Below, piece after piece: positions 1-9,057 of a stretch of 64,000 nucleotides of DNA. The position numbers and the translations under genes are program-made. The notes below the pieces were generated by a model. It did no database searches. It was not told the origin of the DNA and was given only the letters and a program-made list of their open reading frames with translations. Positions within the stretch are counted from its first letter, which is position 1. Every line of letters begins with the position of its first letter. This DNA is from CAVYUC01 sp963783085 (GTDB taxonomy: Bacteria > Bacteroidota > Bacteroidia > Bacteroidales > Prolixibacteraceae): NCBI GenBank assembly GCA_963783085.1, contig CAWAMJ010000020.1:806001-870000 (forward strand). The letters are read 5' to 3'.

Positions 1-251
1 GCCAGCTCGTCGTTACGTCGTCGCAGTAAATCAGCGGCTTTTCTTAGAATTCGGCCCCGCTCGGTGCCCGACATTTTTGACCAAATTGCAAAGCCTGCTT
101 TTGCCGATTCTATGGCTTTTGCCACATCGGCTTCTGAAGCTTGTTCTACCTGTTGGATTACCTGGTTGGTGGCTGGGTTGATGTTCGGAAATGTTTTTCC
201 CGAAGTCGCTTTTTGACGCGTCCCGTTGTAAAAAAGTTGTGTTGAATTCAT
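1..251 (-). CDS. betB: Betaine-aldehyde dehydrogenase, N-terminal part (runs off the window start)
   Basis: The minus-strand frame beginning ATG at 251 reads 83 codons to the window edge without a stop. It starts MNSTQLFYNGTRQKATSGK and contains INPATNQVI, then a helix ending in SGTERGRILRKAADLLRRRN. This order (substrate entry strand, INPA box, E/T-ER-x-ILR-AAD-LL helix) is that of the first 80 residues of NAD-dependent betaine-aldehyde dehydrogenases of the BetB/GbsA type, which oxidise betaine aldehyde to glycine betaine. The catalytic Cys and Glu lie outside the window, so substrate assignment rests on N-terminal resemblance and on the neighbouring glycine betaine transporter. It has its own promoter about 310 bases upstream. 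Another aldehyde dehydrogenase subfamily is possible. Confidence 0.8.
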   Translation of the reverse strand, partial: MNSTQLFYNGTRQKATSGKTFPNINPATNQVIQQVEQASEADVAKAIESAKAGFAIWSKMSGTERGRILRKAADLLRRRNDEL

Positions 252-558
252 GGTTGTAATTCAAATTTTATTTCACACTTTATTTATTGAACCTGGCTTT
301 TGCCCTGTTCCGACTATTGCTGTGATTTTGTTTTTTTCGCGATGTTTCAGTTCGAATTGAACAAAATGATTTTAGTACCTTTTTGGGAGGCACATTTCAT
401 AATTTCAATTCTAAAATGATTTTATTTCACGAAAGCTTTGTTTGACAAAAAAATGGAGAAACCTGATTGTAAATTTGTAAAATTTAATATGCTCCGTGCC
501 AAACGGATAAGCCTGTATATATGTAATCTAAATAAAAATAGTATTACCATAAGCGCGG

Positions 559-590
559 CAAAGGTACGAAAAATCAGGAGAGTAGCCAAA
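559..590 (-). promoter_or_regulatory. Bacteroidota-type promoter for betB
   Basis: Read on the minus strand, TTTG (590-587) is followed after 20 nt by TACCTTTG (566-559). This is an exact fit to the -33 TTTG / -7 TAnnTTTG consensus of the Bacteroidota primary sigma factor. The implied start near 553 gives a leader of about 300 nt before the betB ATG, long enough to hold regulation, though I see no recognisable structure in it. Confidence 0.6.
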
Positions 591-689
591 AATTAAGCGC
601 CTATAAATTGTGAAATTCCACTATCATGACCTGGAATCTCATTCTCATGGCAATAAGTTTTAACAGATTTTCCCCAAAAGAAAGTTTTA

Positions 690-743
690 AAAAAAGCTGA
701 AAAAGTAAACTTTACGTTGATATATATATTTTTCAGCTTTTTT
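690..743 (-). terminator. Intrinsic terminator after proX
   Basis: A perfect 15-bp inverted repeat, AAAAAAGCTGAAAAA at 690-704 and its complement at 729-743, encloses a 24-nt loop and is flanked by A and T runs on both sides. It lies 26 bases past the proX stop and would end the porin-proVWX transcript. Its symmetry means it could also act on the opposite strand. Confidence 0.7.
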
Positions 744-769
744 ACTGGTTCCCGATTAATTTGACCTGA

Positions 770-1651
770 TTATTTAAACCAGCCGTCAACTATATCTTTG
801 TGGGCCTGGTACCAGTTTTTAGCGCCGGTTTCTTCGCCGTTGTTCCTGATTTGTTCCATCAAATCGTATAGTTGTTCCTCTGTCAGATTGAAGTTTTTAA
901 AAAATGTTGCAGCTTCCGGATTGTCTTCTTCAAAACCTTTTCTGGAAATGATGGTGCACGCATCAGTAGGGTAAATATTTTTTGGATCGTCGAGGTATTT
1001 AATATCATACCTGGCCCACATAAAATGTGGCTTCCAACCGGTTATCACAATCCACTGATTGTTTTTAATGGCTTTTTCGAGGCTGGCAATCATGGCCGGC
1101 CCACTCGATGTAATCTGATCAAAATCGAGATCGTAAGCTTCAATCGCTTTTTCCGTATTCGCGTGAATGCCTGCACCTCCACCAATTCCGATAATTTCAC
1201 CGTCGAATTTATCTTTATTGGCGTTCAGTTCGGTAATTGAATTGATGGTTACATATGCCGGGACCACGAGTCCGGTGGTACCTTCGCTGAACGATTCTCC
1301 GAGTTTAACCAGCTTATCGCCGTAGTCGGCCCAGTATTCTCTGTGGGTATTTGGCAACCAGGCATCGAGGAAAACATCACCTTTTGAATTTGTTTTTGAA
1401 AGCTCGCCATAGATCAATCCGGGTTCAAGATTCGTTAATTCAACATTATGTCCGTTATTCTCCAACGCCACACGCGCAAGTTGAGTAAATGCAATTCCTT
1501 CGGCCCAGTTCGGGTAAAGAATATTCACTTCTTTCTGTTTTTCGTCCGGGCTTTTTTTCTTATTGTTGCTGCATGAGCTGAATACAAATGCCATGCTAAA
1601 AATCAGTAATAAACCCAACAGGTTTTTTATTTTAAAATGCATAATTTTCAA
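770..1651 (-). CDS. proX: Glycine betaine ABC transporter substrate-binding lipoprotein
   Basis: This is the extracytoplasmic receptor of a glycine betaine/proline betaine importer (ProX/OpuAC family), 293 residues. The N-terminus is a lipoprotein signal: basic start, hydrophobic run and lipobox FSSC with Cys27 as the lipid anchor, followed by a charged SNNKKKS linker. The body shows the aromatic ligand-cage pattern of the family: W in NWAEG, DAWLPN, and the W-K-P-H-F-M-W segment near residue 205. ATG at 1642 (fourth codon) is an equally possible start. It is the last gene of a porin-proV-proW-proX operon, 13 bases after proW, and is followed by a strong terminator. The fold family is clear; binding of glycine betaine rather than choline or carnitine is inferred. 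Confidence 0.92.
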   Translation of the reverse strand: MKIMHFKIKNLLGLLLIFSMAFVFSSCSNNKKKSPDEKQKEVNILYPNWAEGIAFTQLARVALENNGHNVELTNLEPGLIYGELSKTNSKGDVFLDAWLPNTHREYWADYGDKLVKLGESFSEGTTGLVVPAYVTINSITELNANKDKFDGEIIGIGGGAGIHANTEKAIEAYDLDFDQITSSGPAMIASLEKAIKNNQWIVITGWKPHFMWARYDIKYLDDPKNIYPTDACTIISRKGFEEDNPEAATFFKNFNLTEEQLYDLMEQIRNNGEETGAKNWYQAHKDIVDGWFK

Positions 1652-1664
1652 TTTTAAGTTTTTT

Positions 1665-2528
1665 CTATTTTTTGTTTGCTATCGACTGGGTAATTCTGTC
1701 TAATACAATCGCCAGGATTACAATTCCAAGTCCTGATTCAAATCCTTTTGAGATGTCGTTTTGCTGAATGCTCTGGTAAACCACGCTTCCGAGGCCACGG
1801 GCGCCCACCATCGATGCAATTACCACCATCGACAAGGCCAGCAGGATAACCTGGTTTACGCCAGCCAGAATAGTTGGCATGGCAAGTGGCAACTGGATTT
1901 TGTATAAAATCTGTCTTTCCGTTGCGCCAAATGCACGCCCGGCTTCAATTACATCGCGCTGCACGTTTTTAATTCCGAGGCTGGTAAGCCGCACTGCGGG
2001 CGGAAGTGAAAAAATAACCGTAGCAATTACCCCCGGCGTATTTCCAACACTAAAGAAAAAAATGGCCGGGATGAGGTAAACAAAAGCGGGCATTGTTTGC
2101 ATAAAGTCAAGGATTGGCTTCACTATGGCGCCGGCGGTATTGTTTCGCGCCGTTAAAATGCCAACCGGGATACCAATTATTAAAGCAATTATTGTGGAAA
2201 CAATTACCAGTGTAGTCGTTTGAATAGCCTCTTCCCAGTAGTCCATTCCGTAAATAAGCAGGAAACCGAGAATGACAAACAATGCTAATCCGATACCTTT
2301 TTTAAATCCTTCTGTTGTTAGAAATTTGTTTCCTGTTTTTGCATAGTATGCAATCAGCGTCACTAAAATAAGCAGTATCACAAAAGGTATATTCAGAAGG
2401 ATATCATTTAAGTTTTCCACGGTCCATGAAATTGCAGTGTCCATGGCGCTCCAGAGAGAAGAAAAATTGCTTTCAAGGGCATTAATTCCTTTTTCAATAG
2501 ATTCTCCCAGATGAATAAATTTTTCCAT
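1665..2528 (-). CDS. proW: Glycine betaine ABC transporter permease
   Basis: Membrane component of the ProVWX/OpuA osmoprotectant importer, 287 residues. An N-terminal amphipathic stretch is followed by about six to seven hydrophobic segments. The cytoplasmic EAA loop that docks on the ATPase is visible at residues 195-214 (EAGRAFGATERQ followed by a Pro-containing helix). The segment TARNN-x-GAIVKP-x-LD-x-MQTMPAFVYL, residues 126-152, is characteristic of this permease family. It begins one base after proV ends, so the two are translationally coupled. In many relatives the permease is fused to the binding protein; here it is separate. Confidence 0.93.
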   Translation of the reverse strand: MEKFIHLGESIEKGINALESNFSSLWSAMDTAISWTVENLNDILLNIPFVILLILVTLIAYYAKTGNKFLTTEGFKKGIGLALFVILGFLLIYGMDYWEEAIQTTTLVIVSTIIALIIGIPVGILTARNNTAGAIVKPILDFMQTMPAFVYLIPAIFFFSVGNTPGVIATVIFSLPPAVRLTSLGIKNVQRDVIEAGRAFGATERQILYKIQLPLAMPTILAGVNQVILLALSMVVIASMVGARGLGSVVYQSIQQNDISKGFESGLGIVILAIVLDRITQSIANKK

Positions 2529-2529
2529 T

Positions 2530-3774
2530 TTATATATCGTTTGCTTTTTCCTTTAGTTGAGTTACTTCTTTATAGCCATATTTTGTAGCTTCAATTATTA
2601 AAGAAGTCTGGGTAACCAATCCAATCAGTTTTCCTGAATCTTCTTCAACTACCGCAAGCGGAAAACGGTGATCAGTAATAAGCGGAAGCATTTCTTCCAC
2701 CGTGTAGTGCTTATAAACACTGGGCACATCTGTTTTTAATGCTTTTTCAACAGTTTTTTCTTGTTGATCCTGAAGTTTTAAAACATCATTTAACCGGACG
2801 AATCCAAGAAATTTCATTTCTTCGTCTTCCACCGGGAGGACATCCATACTTACGGAACGCATTTTCCGTATTGTACCTCTGGGGCCGTCTTTTTTATGAT
2901 GAATCAGTGTTGGTTTTTTAAACATCAGTGTTTCGGCAGTTATAATGGTTTTGCGGTCTACTTTTTCAACAAAAGCCTCTACATAATCACTGGCCGGATT
3001 GGTTAGGATATCTTCAGCTGTCCCTATTTGTTCCACAACACCATCTTTCATAATGGCAATGCGATCGCCGATTTTTATGGCCTCGTCCAAATCATGTGTA
3101 ATAAATACGATTGTTTTGTGTAGTTTATTCTGAATCTGCAACAGTTCGTCCTGCATGTCAGATTTAATTAGCGGGTCGAGTGCAGAGAACGCTTCGTCCA
3201 TCAACAATACCTCCGGATCGTTAGCCAGCGCCCGTGCCAATCCAACCCGTTGCTGCATCCCGCCCGACATTTCAGCCGGATACTGGTCTTCGTACCCTTT
3301 CAATCCTACTGTTTCAAGAGCTATTCGTGCCCGCTCCTCCCTTTGTTTTTTTGGTTCTCCCCTTATTTCAAGCCCAAATGCAGCATTTTCTAAAATTGTT
3401 CTGTGCGGGAGCAATCCAAACTTTTGAAACACCATACTCATCTCGGTACGGCGGGTTTCCAGCAGCTCCTTATTGCTTTCGCGGGTGATGTTGTAGTCTT
3501 TAAAAAACACTTTCCCGGCAGTGGGTTCGTTGAGCCGGTTCAAACAACGGATTAGTGTTGATTTGCCACTTCCCGATAAACCCATAATAACGAAAACCTC
3601 GCCTTCTTTAATTTCAAAACTGGCTTTATTGACGCCAATTGTGCACTTGGTTCTTTTCAGTATTTCTTCTTTGGAAACACCCTGTTCCAGTAATGCCAGC
3701 GCTTCTTTTTTCTTTTTTCCGAAGATAAGCGTTAAATCTTCAACTTTTAACTTTATGTTTTCGTTTTCGGCCAT
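2530..3774 (-). CDS. proV: Glycine betaine ABC transporter ATPase with CBS domains
   Basis: Energising subunit of the betaine importer, 414 residues. The ABC domain carries Walker A GLSGSGKS (65-72), signature SGGMQQR (170-176) and Walker B LLMDEA (190-195), with the H-loop in FITHDLDEA. Residues from about 285 to 405 form a tandem CBS pair, as in OpuAA/ProV, where such domains sense ionic strength and gate transport. The N-terminal extension (KKEALALLEQG) is also typical of ProV. It sits 11 bases after the porin gene and 1 base before proW. Length and motifs are complete. Confidence 0.95.
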   Translation of the reverse strand: MAENENIKLKVEDLTLIFGKKKKEALALLEQGVSKEEILKRTKCTIGVNKASFEIKEGEVFVIMGLSGSGKSTLIRCLNRLNEPTAGKVFFKDYNITRESNKELLETRRTEMSMVFQKFGLLPHRTILENAAFGLEIRGEPKKQREERARIALETVGLKGYEDQYPAEMSGGMQQRVGLARALANDPEVLLMDEAFSALDPLIKSDMQDELLQIQNKLHKTIVFITHDLDEAIKIGDRIAIMKDGVVEQIGTAEDILTNPASDYVEAFVEKVDRKTIITAETLMFKKPTLIHHKKDGPRGTIRKMRSVSMDVLPVEDEEMKFLGFVRLNDVLKLQDQQEKTVEKALKTDVPSVYKHYTVEEMLPLITDHRFPLAVVEEDSGKLIGLVTQTSLIIEATKYGYKEVTQLKEKANDI

Positions 3775-3785
3775 CGGTTTTATAT

Positions 3786-5006
3786 TTAAAAGTAATATCC
3801 CATATTAATATTAAAACGTGTATTCCACTTCGGATTTTTCACACCCGACCCCAATCCTTTGCCAAATGAACTGGTAAGCCAGGGCTGATTTTTTCCCATT
3901 GCGTAATCAACATAGGTATATACAGGTCCGGCGCTGATTAAGAAGCCTGGAATCAAATGTTGCGTATCGTAGAAATTTTTATCTTTCTTGTCTATCAGCG
4001 TATAGTCGATATAAGGTTGAATGCTTGAAACCGGACCCCAATCAACCGGTACTGTATAAGCCAATCCTATAACATATAAATTTGCTTCTGTGGCAACTCC
4101 GCCGGTATAGTTTTCTCCACCGAAATATTCGTAACCATAGGCTCCCATTTGAACAACATCCAGTTTTTGTCCGTTATCGGCTGTTGCATTATAATTGTAG
4201 GTGATGAATTCAGTTTTCAGATTGAAATTTCCAATATTCCCATCCAGATATCCGGCAAAAGCGGTACTTGTTTCGGTTTTATCCAGTATCGAATTGTAAA
4301 TTCCCCCAACCTGGCCCGAAATACCAACTTCCCAGTTGTCATTGAAATGATAAGAAATGTCTGCATTAAACTGATTAAGTTCCCGCAGACTTGCAGAAGT
4401 CATTACAGTTTCGCCATCCGCATTTATATAAGCTCCTTCTCCCGGGACAATATCATATGAATAGCGACCGGGACCGGCATTCCCGAAGGTAACATCACCT
4501 CCAAATTGCGGTCCTTCCGGTTCTGCCTGCCTGTAGTAGGCAAACGCCATTTCCGTTTTTTCTGATGGATTTAATTCGAATTTGATACCCATATCGTAAT
4601 CATCTTCCAGTCCAACGTAATAAGGACCCTGGAACCACCACGAATGAGAGGCATATTTGGTAATTCCGAATGGAACCTGGGAAACGCCGAGTTTCACATA
4701 GAATTTATCCGTAAACGCATATCCGAAATATCCGTGATGAATAAAATGTGAACCAAATGTGGGGTAAAAACGGTATTCAAAACTCAGGTCGATGCCGGAG
4801 ATTGAACCATCCACATTGATACGCCAGGTGTCCCAGGTAAATTGTGGATTTAATTTTCCGGCATTGCGTTCATAATTAGTTGATAACAAGTTGTAACGTA
4901 CTGCTCCACCAAAATTTATTTTATCTTCTTTTTCTTCCTTCTGGGCTTTTGCGACCATACCAGCTAAAATTAAGATGATGAAGAAAAAATTTTGTTTCAA
5001 GATCAT
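3786..5006 (-). CDS. Outer-membrane beta-barrel porin, first gene of the proVWX operon
   Basis: A 406-residue protein with a cleavable signal peptide (hydrophobic run ending AKAQ at about 22), followed by alternating amphipathic strands rich in Tyr, Trp and Gly and ending in a terminal F (MGYYF), as expected for a Bacteroidota outer-membrane barrel. The arrangement (FGGAVRYN start, FSFEYRFYP-like strand, periplasmic turns, tail NTRFNINMGYYF) resembles porins of the OprO/phosphate-selective superfamily, but I cannot assign a substrate from sequence. It lies 11 bases upstream of proV on the same strand, which suggests it is the outer-membrane route for betaine. I found no clean promoter in the 443 bases upstream. 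Confidence 0.75.
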   Translation of the reverse strand: MILKQNFFFIILILAGMVAKAQKEEKEDKINFGGAVRYNLLSTNYERNAGKLNPQFTWDTWRINVDGSISGIDLSFEYRFYPTFGSHFIHHGYFGYAFTDKFYVKLGVSQVPFGITKYASHSWWFQGPYYVGLEDDYDMGIKFELNPSEKTEMAFAYYRQAEPEGPQFGGDVTFGNAGPGRYSYDIVPGEGAYINADGETVMTSASLRELNQFNADISYHFNDNWEVGISGQVGGIYNSILDKTETSTAFAGYLDGNIGNFNLKTEFITYNYNATADNGQKLDVVQMGAYGYEYFGGENYTGGVATEANLYVIGLAYTVPVDWGPVSSIQPYIDYTLIDKKDKNFYDTQHLIPGFLISAGPVYTYVDYAMGKNQPWLTSSFGKGLGSGVKNPKWNTRFNINMGYYF

Positions 5007-5449
5007 AATTCAATGTTTGTTGCAAATTCCACTTCCTGATTTTTTATGTTTTCCCAACTGCCTGATAACCTGATTTGTAACAATACACTAATAGTTATAA
5101 CTGATTTAAACCTGAAATTGTTTAAACATTCAAAATATGCAAGTTTTAAAAAAGCTTCGGGAACAATAAATGACGGGAACTTTCAATTTCGTATTTACGA
5201 ATTTTAATAAACCGAAAAGTTGTTTTGGCTCAGTTGCTTTGTAATTGATATTTAATTGCTCTTCTTTGAAGAAAACCACCATATACGACCACAAAGAAAC
5301 AAAAAATGAATTTTACAGAGAAGTTTTTCCTTGTTACAAGAACAGGCACTTTATTACAGATGCCTTAAAATGAGATTTTTGGGATTTTTGAATTATGAGG
5401 ATAAAAAATACAAATAATATTTTCTTAAAATTGGATTGAAACTTTCGAA
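5007..5449. other. Intergenic region upstream of the porin
   Basis: This region of about 440 bases lies between the 3' end of the phospholipase D-like gene and the start of the porin gene, both on the minus strand. It must hold the promoter of the porin-proVWX operon, but I find no exact TAnnTTTG match on that strand and no hairpin that would serve as a good terminator for the upstream gene. No plausible small ORF. Confidence 0.4.
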
Positions 5450-7675
5450 TTACCGGTTTTTTACAACCTTAAAAGTACTTCTGTCATTCCCGGAACCATT
5501 CACTTGCAGGAAATACAGTCCTGGTTGCAAATGACTTAAATCAAGGATAATGTTGTTGTCGTTCACGTTGTTTTTAACCGTTACTTTTTTCCCGAGAATG
5601 GTAAAGAGCTGCACCGTTGATATTTGTTTCGACGAATAGATTTCAAGCCTGTTGTTTACCGGGTTTGGATAAATTTTTATGCGACTTGTTTCCGGATATT
5701 CTGCCACAACATTTAGGTTTCCGCCATTTTCAACAAACCTTTGTGCAAATTGCTGAAAATAGATATTTGCAATTTCTGCACTGTGTATTATTAATGTATT
5801 CTCGTCGTTTCTTTCGTTCGCCGAATTGCTCCAGTTATGGCTTCCGGTAATTACCTGCGGGTCGGAGGACGGCAGGTTAGCATCAATTACAGCCATCTTG
5901 TTGTGTAGCAAACCTTCCACATTGTAATCAAAAACAAACCGTGTAACCGGCAGGTTGTCGTTCAGGATGTTGTTTACTGTTTCGGTATTTTCCCCCTGTT
6001 CATTAGTAATTACGTGCACCGTTACACCTCGCTGATTTGCAGCTGCAATGGCCAGCGCCAAATCGGTGCGGGTGATTACCATCGTTTCCACTTCAAGATC
6101 GTTACCGGCTGTTCCTATCGCATCGATAATTTTTTGGTTGGTGTTGTCGGAAGGGCTGAAATAACATTCCACCGGTATATCTCCAATTATAAACTGGTGC
6201 GGTGTATTGTCCTTTTTTTCGGCGCCAAACTTTGCCTTCGTTTCATCCGGCAGGTCGCCCGTCGATCCCCACATTTCTTCAAATTCAATTTGATATGCCT
6301 TTGCCAGCGTCTGATCCTGGATGAACAAACTGTTATTGGCATCGGTATTTACCTGGTCGTACGTTAAATTGGTTGAACCTGTCCATATCCAGGATTTATC
6401 GGGATTGCCGGCATTTGCATCGAAAATAGCGAATTTGTTGTGCATAATTCCATCATTTTCACCATTCGGGCTTTCCAGTACCGGTATGTTGTCATTCAAA
6501 TCCCGCACTCCCACATGTGCAGTGGAACCGCTGGTAATAAAACGAATTTTCACACCGCGGTTTTTGGCTGCGTTTAATGCTTCGCTCACATTGCTGATGC
6601 CATTGTTATTGATATTGTATACACAGAAATCAATCGATTCTTCGGCACGATTGATATATGCAATTAAAGTATCTTCTATAAATGTGCTGATATTTTGCGC
6701 GATTGTCCCGGTTGAAACCGACTGGTTTACAGCGGTATTAAAATAAACATTTATTTTTCCTGAAGATTTTGATTTAGTTGCGTAAATACCGGTTGACGAA
6801 AAAGCAGTGTCGGAATCAAAAACTGAAAATGGTTGGGCATAAACGATAGCCGCCGGTTCTAACCCGGAAATGTATGCTTTGTGTAAAAATGCATTTTCTG
6901 CAGTTAAAGCAATTTCAGATTTAATATATTCCCACGATGATTGATTCGGAGTTGTGCCAAACCGAACTTCTGATGTTGCATCCACATCTGTTTCCCACAA
7001 CAAAGCAAAACCATTGGTGGTAATTTCCGAAACCATAACAGGGGAAGTAATATTTACAGGATTGGCAGATTTGAAATCATTCATATCCCGCGGTAACAAC
7101 TGGTAACCTGTATTTGGATCGTTGGGGGAATATTGCGAGAGAATGGCAGTGAGACTGAATGTGCCGGTGGGGATAACTTCGCCAACAATTGGTGCATTGC
7201 GATCAATCCGAAGTTCCGCTGTGGCGTTACCGGCCATAATTTCGTAATTCGTTCCGCCCGAAAAAGTCCCGGAAGCATCCACAAATTCCACATTTTTTAT
7301 TTGAACCAACCGGCTTTCATACTCTTCGCTCATTTCATCCAGAGTGATAATTTTTGGCATGGGCAACTGATGATTTGAAGAATGAACTGTCACTGATTTG
7401 ACAGGATCGAGTTCGAGCAGGTTGTTGTAATTTTTCAGCGTTCCGGTAACGGTTACCGAATCGCCGCGCTTTACATTTTGAACAAGATTTCCGTACATAG
7501 CAAGGCCGGCGGTTTCGTCCTGAAAATAACGAATGGCGCCCAATTCTTCTCCATTGGTCACAATTCCGCTTACGGTTACCTGTTCGCCCTGCAAATTTCT
7601 AACATTCGATATTTTTTCCTGTGAATAAAGCTGAATTGTGGAAATTATCGCCAGAAACGTAAATAATGTTTTCAA
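5450..7675 (-). CDS. Secreted phospholipase D-like protein with T9SS sorting domain
   Basis: A 741-residue modular exoprotein. A signal peptide (ending near IQLYSQ) is followed by an OB-fold-like region (about 20-170, containing VTVSGIV and GDSVTVTGTL), a fibronectin-III-like domain (about 205-300), and two PLD domains. The HKD motifs are at His412 (HNKFAIFD, then TGSTN) and His591 (HNKMAVID, then TGSHN); two such motifs form one active site in the PLD superfamily. The last ~75 residues (IKIYPNPVNNRLEIYS ... LQPGLYFLQV) are a type A C-terminal sorting domain for the type IX secretion system. The protein is therefore predicted to be exported or surface-attached; activity could be nuclease or phospholipase. 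No operon partner is visible. Confidence 0.88.
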   Translation of the reverse strand: MKTLFTFLAIISTIQLYSQEKISNVRNLQGEQVTVSGIVTNGEELGAIRYFQDETAGLAMYGNLVQNVKRGDSVTVTGTLKNYNNLLELDPVKSVTVHSSNHQLPMPKIITLDEMSEEYESRLVQIKNVEFVDASGTFSGGTNYEIMAGNATAELRIDRNAPIVGEVIPTGTFSLTAILSQYSPNDPNTGYQLLPRDMNDFKSANPVNITSPVMVSEITTNGFALLWETDVDATSEVRFGTTPNQSSWEYIKSEIALTAENAFLHKAYISGLEPAAIVYAQPFSVFDSDTAFSSTGIYATKSKSSGKINVYFNTAVNQSVSTGTIAQNISTFIEDTLIAYINRAEESIDFCVYNINNNGISNVSEALNAAKNRGVKIRFITSGSTAHVGVRDLNDNIPVLESPNGENDGIMHNKFAIFDANAGNPDKSWIWTGSTNLTYDQVNTDANNSLFIQDQTLAKAYQIEFEEMWGSTGDLPDETKAKFGAEKKDNTPHQFIIGDIPVECYFSPSDNTNQKIIDAIGTAGNDLEVETMVITRTDLALAIAAANQRGVTVHVITNEQGENTETVNNILNDNLPVTRFVFDYNVEGLLHNKMAVIDANLPSSDPQVITGSHNWSNSANERNDENTLIIHSAEIANIYFQQFAQRFVENGGNLNVVAEYPETSRIKIYPNPVNNRLEIYSSKQISTVQLFTILGKKVTVKNNVNDNNIILDLSHLQPGLYFLQVNGSGNDRSTFKVVKNR

Positions 7676-7773
7676 ACCTTATTGTTTTAATGTTCGGGTG
7701 GCGAAATTAGGAAAAAAACGCCGGATAAGATGTTGGTTTGTATTAAATGAAAATGAATTTTACGGGCGAAAAT

Positions 7774-8139
7774 TCATTCATTCGCAACCAATAATTTCTT
7801 TACAACCGATTTATTATCAATGGTTTTAACCTGAAGTAAATATATGCCGTTGGGGATTTCGCGAAGCTGAAGTTGATAGCTGTTTTCGCCAAACTCGAAT
7901 TTTTTGGCAAGTACTTCTTTGCCGGTGATATTTACCAGCCGGATTTCAGCCATTTCATTCGTATTCATTTCCAGCGTTACTTTTCCGGACTTTGCAGGGT
8001 TGGGGAAAACCTTCAATTCTGTTTGTTCGTGGTTGACGGTTGGAGTATCGCGGGATCCACTGTACACAGCAGGTTCCGACTGCGAAAATCCGGCAAACTG
8101 ACAAACGATAAATAACAGGATAAGTATAAATTGTTTCAT
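7774..8139 (-). CDS. Very small T9SS-sorted secreted protein
   Basis: A 121-residue protein made of a signal peptide (hydrophobic run ending AGFSQ), about 20 residues of linker, and a complete type A C-terminal sorting domain from ELKVFPNPAKSGKVTL to the end (IPNGIYLLQVKT, VVKKLLV). Hence hardly any passenger remains. The domain pattern matches that of the upstream secreted PLD-like protein, which lies about 100 bases downstream in the direction of transcription. It may be a remnant of a larger protein or a genuine small surface protein. I see no frameshifted passenger sequence next to it. Confidence 0.65.
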   Translation of the reverse strand: MKQFILILLFIVCQFAGFSQSEPAVYSGSRDTPTVNHEQTELKVFPNPAKSGKVTLEMNTNEMAEIRLVNITGKEVLAKKFEFGENSYQLQLREIPNGIYLLQVKTIDNKSVVKKLLVANE

Positions 8140-8277
8140 ATTGTACTTCGTTTAATTAACTGAAAATGCTGCAAATAGCATGCCTCTTTTATTACAGACA
8201 AATCAGAAACAAAATCGTTGCAATTTTCCAAAGAAAACTGTGGTTAATATTCAACAGGTTATTTTCAACCTAACTTT

Positions 8278-8314
8278 AATAACTTGATTTTTTGTTGTTT
8301 ATCAAGTTATTTTA
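8278..8314 (-). terminator. Terminator overlapping the end of kdsB
   Basis: An 11-bp inverted repeat, AATAACTTGAT at 8278-8288 and its complement at 8301-8311, surrounds a T-rich loop. The distal arm covers the kdsB stop codon. On the minus strand the hairpin is followed by an A/T-rich tract. Confidence 0.5.
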
Positions 8315-9057
8315 AATTTCGAATTCAAAATTTTAACGGCTGTTTCCAGGTCTTCGGGAGTGTCGATCCCGATGCTCTGATAATTGGTAACAGCAGTTTT
8401 TATTTTATATCCGCTTTCGAGCCAGCGCAATTGTTCCAGCGATTCTGCCATTTCCAGGCGTGTATGTTCGAGCTTAGTAATTTCGCTTAAAACTTCTTTT
8501 TTGTATGCATACATTCCTACATGCGCCCAAAAAGTATTCACCCGCAGCCAGTAATTCTCTTCCTCTCCGCGCACAAAAGGAATTGGCGACCGACTGAAAT
8601 AAAGTGCGTTATGCTGGTTGTCGAGAACTACTTTGGGACGGTTCTGGTTGAACAATTCTTCGGTAGTTTCTATCTTTTTTACCAGTGTGGCAATTTTTAT
8701 TTCTTCGGTAAAACATGATTTCAACTGTTCAATTTGCTCCGGACTGACAAATGGTTCATCTCCCTGAACATTTATAACAACATCAAAATCGTGTTTTTCG
8801 GCAAGTAACGCAGCCGCTTCTGCGCAACGATCTGTGCCGCTTTTGTGCGACGACATGGTTTTTATCACATTACCGCCGAATTTCTCGACTGCTCCGGCAA
8901 TTCTGTCATCGTCAGTGGCAACCCAAACGTGTGGCAGCGCTTTCGCCACGTTTTCATAAACCCACCGGATCATCGGCTTGTCGTTAATCAGGGCCAGCGG
9001 TTTTCCCGGAAAACGGGTCGACTGAAATCTTGCAGGTATAATTCCAATGAATTTCAT
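8302..9057 (-). CDS. kdsB: 3-deoxy-manno-octulosonate cytidylyltransferase (CMP-Kdo synthetase)
   Basis: Activates Kdo with CTP to CMP-Kdo for the inner core of lipopolysaccharide, in the cytoplasm. The 251-residue length equals the family norm. The nucleotide-binding N-terminus IPARFQSTRFPGKPL is diagnostic, followed by GTDRCAEAA, VINVQGDEPF (metal and CTP contacts), and the late GIDTPEDLE motif. It is a single gene, divergent from the sigma-54 regulator that starts lptE-secG, so envelope genes flank this intergenic region on both sides. The gene ends inside a terminator hairpin. Confidence 0.97.
   Translation of the reverse strand: MKFIGIIPARFQSTRFPGKPLALINDKPMIRWVYENVAKALPHVWVATDDDRIAGAVEKFGGNVIKTMSSHKSGTDRCAEAAALLAEKHDFDVVINVQGDEPFVSPEQIEQLKSCFTEEIKIATLVKKIETTEELFNQNRPKVVLDNQHNALYFSRSPIPFVRGEEENYWLRVNTFWAHVGMYAYKKEVLSEITKLEHTRLEMAESLEQLRWLESGYKIKTAVTNYQSIGIDTPEDLETAVKILNSKFKIT

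Larger units (their letters stand above)
252..769. other. Intergenic region between betB and proX
   Basis: The stretch of about 520 bases is AT-rich and has no credible ORF on either strand. It holds the betB promoter (559-590) and the terminator after proX (690-743). The rest, including the long betB leader, shows no structure I can name. Confidence 0.6.

Noticed and set aside
31..264. Minus-strand 77-residue frame at the window start
   Set aside because: It is out of frame with the aldehyde dehydrogenase N-terminus, which starts at 251 and runs to the window edge; its composition (Ser/Arg/His-rich) is that of a shadow.
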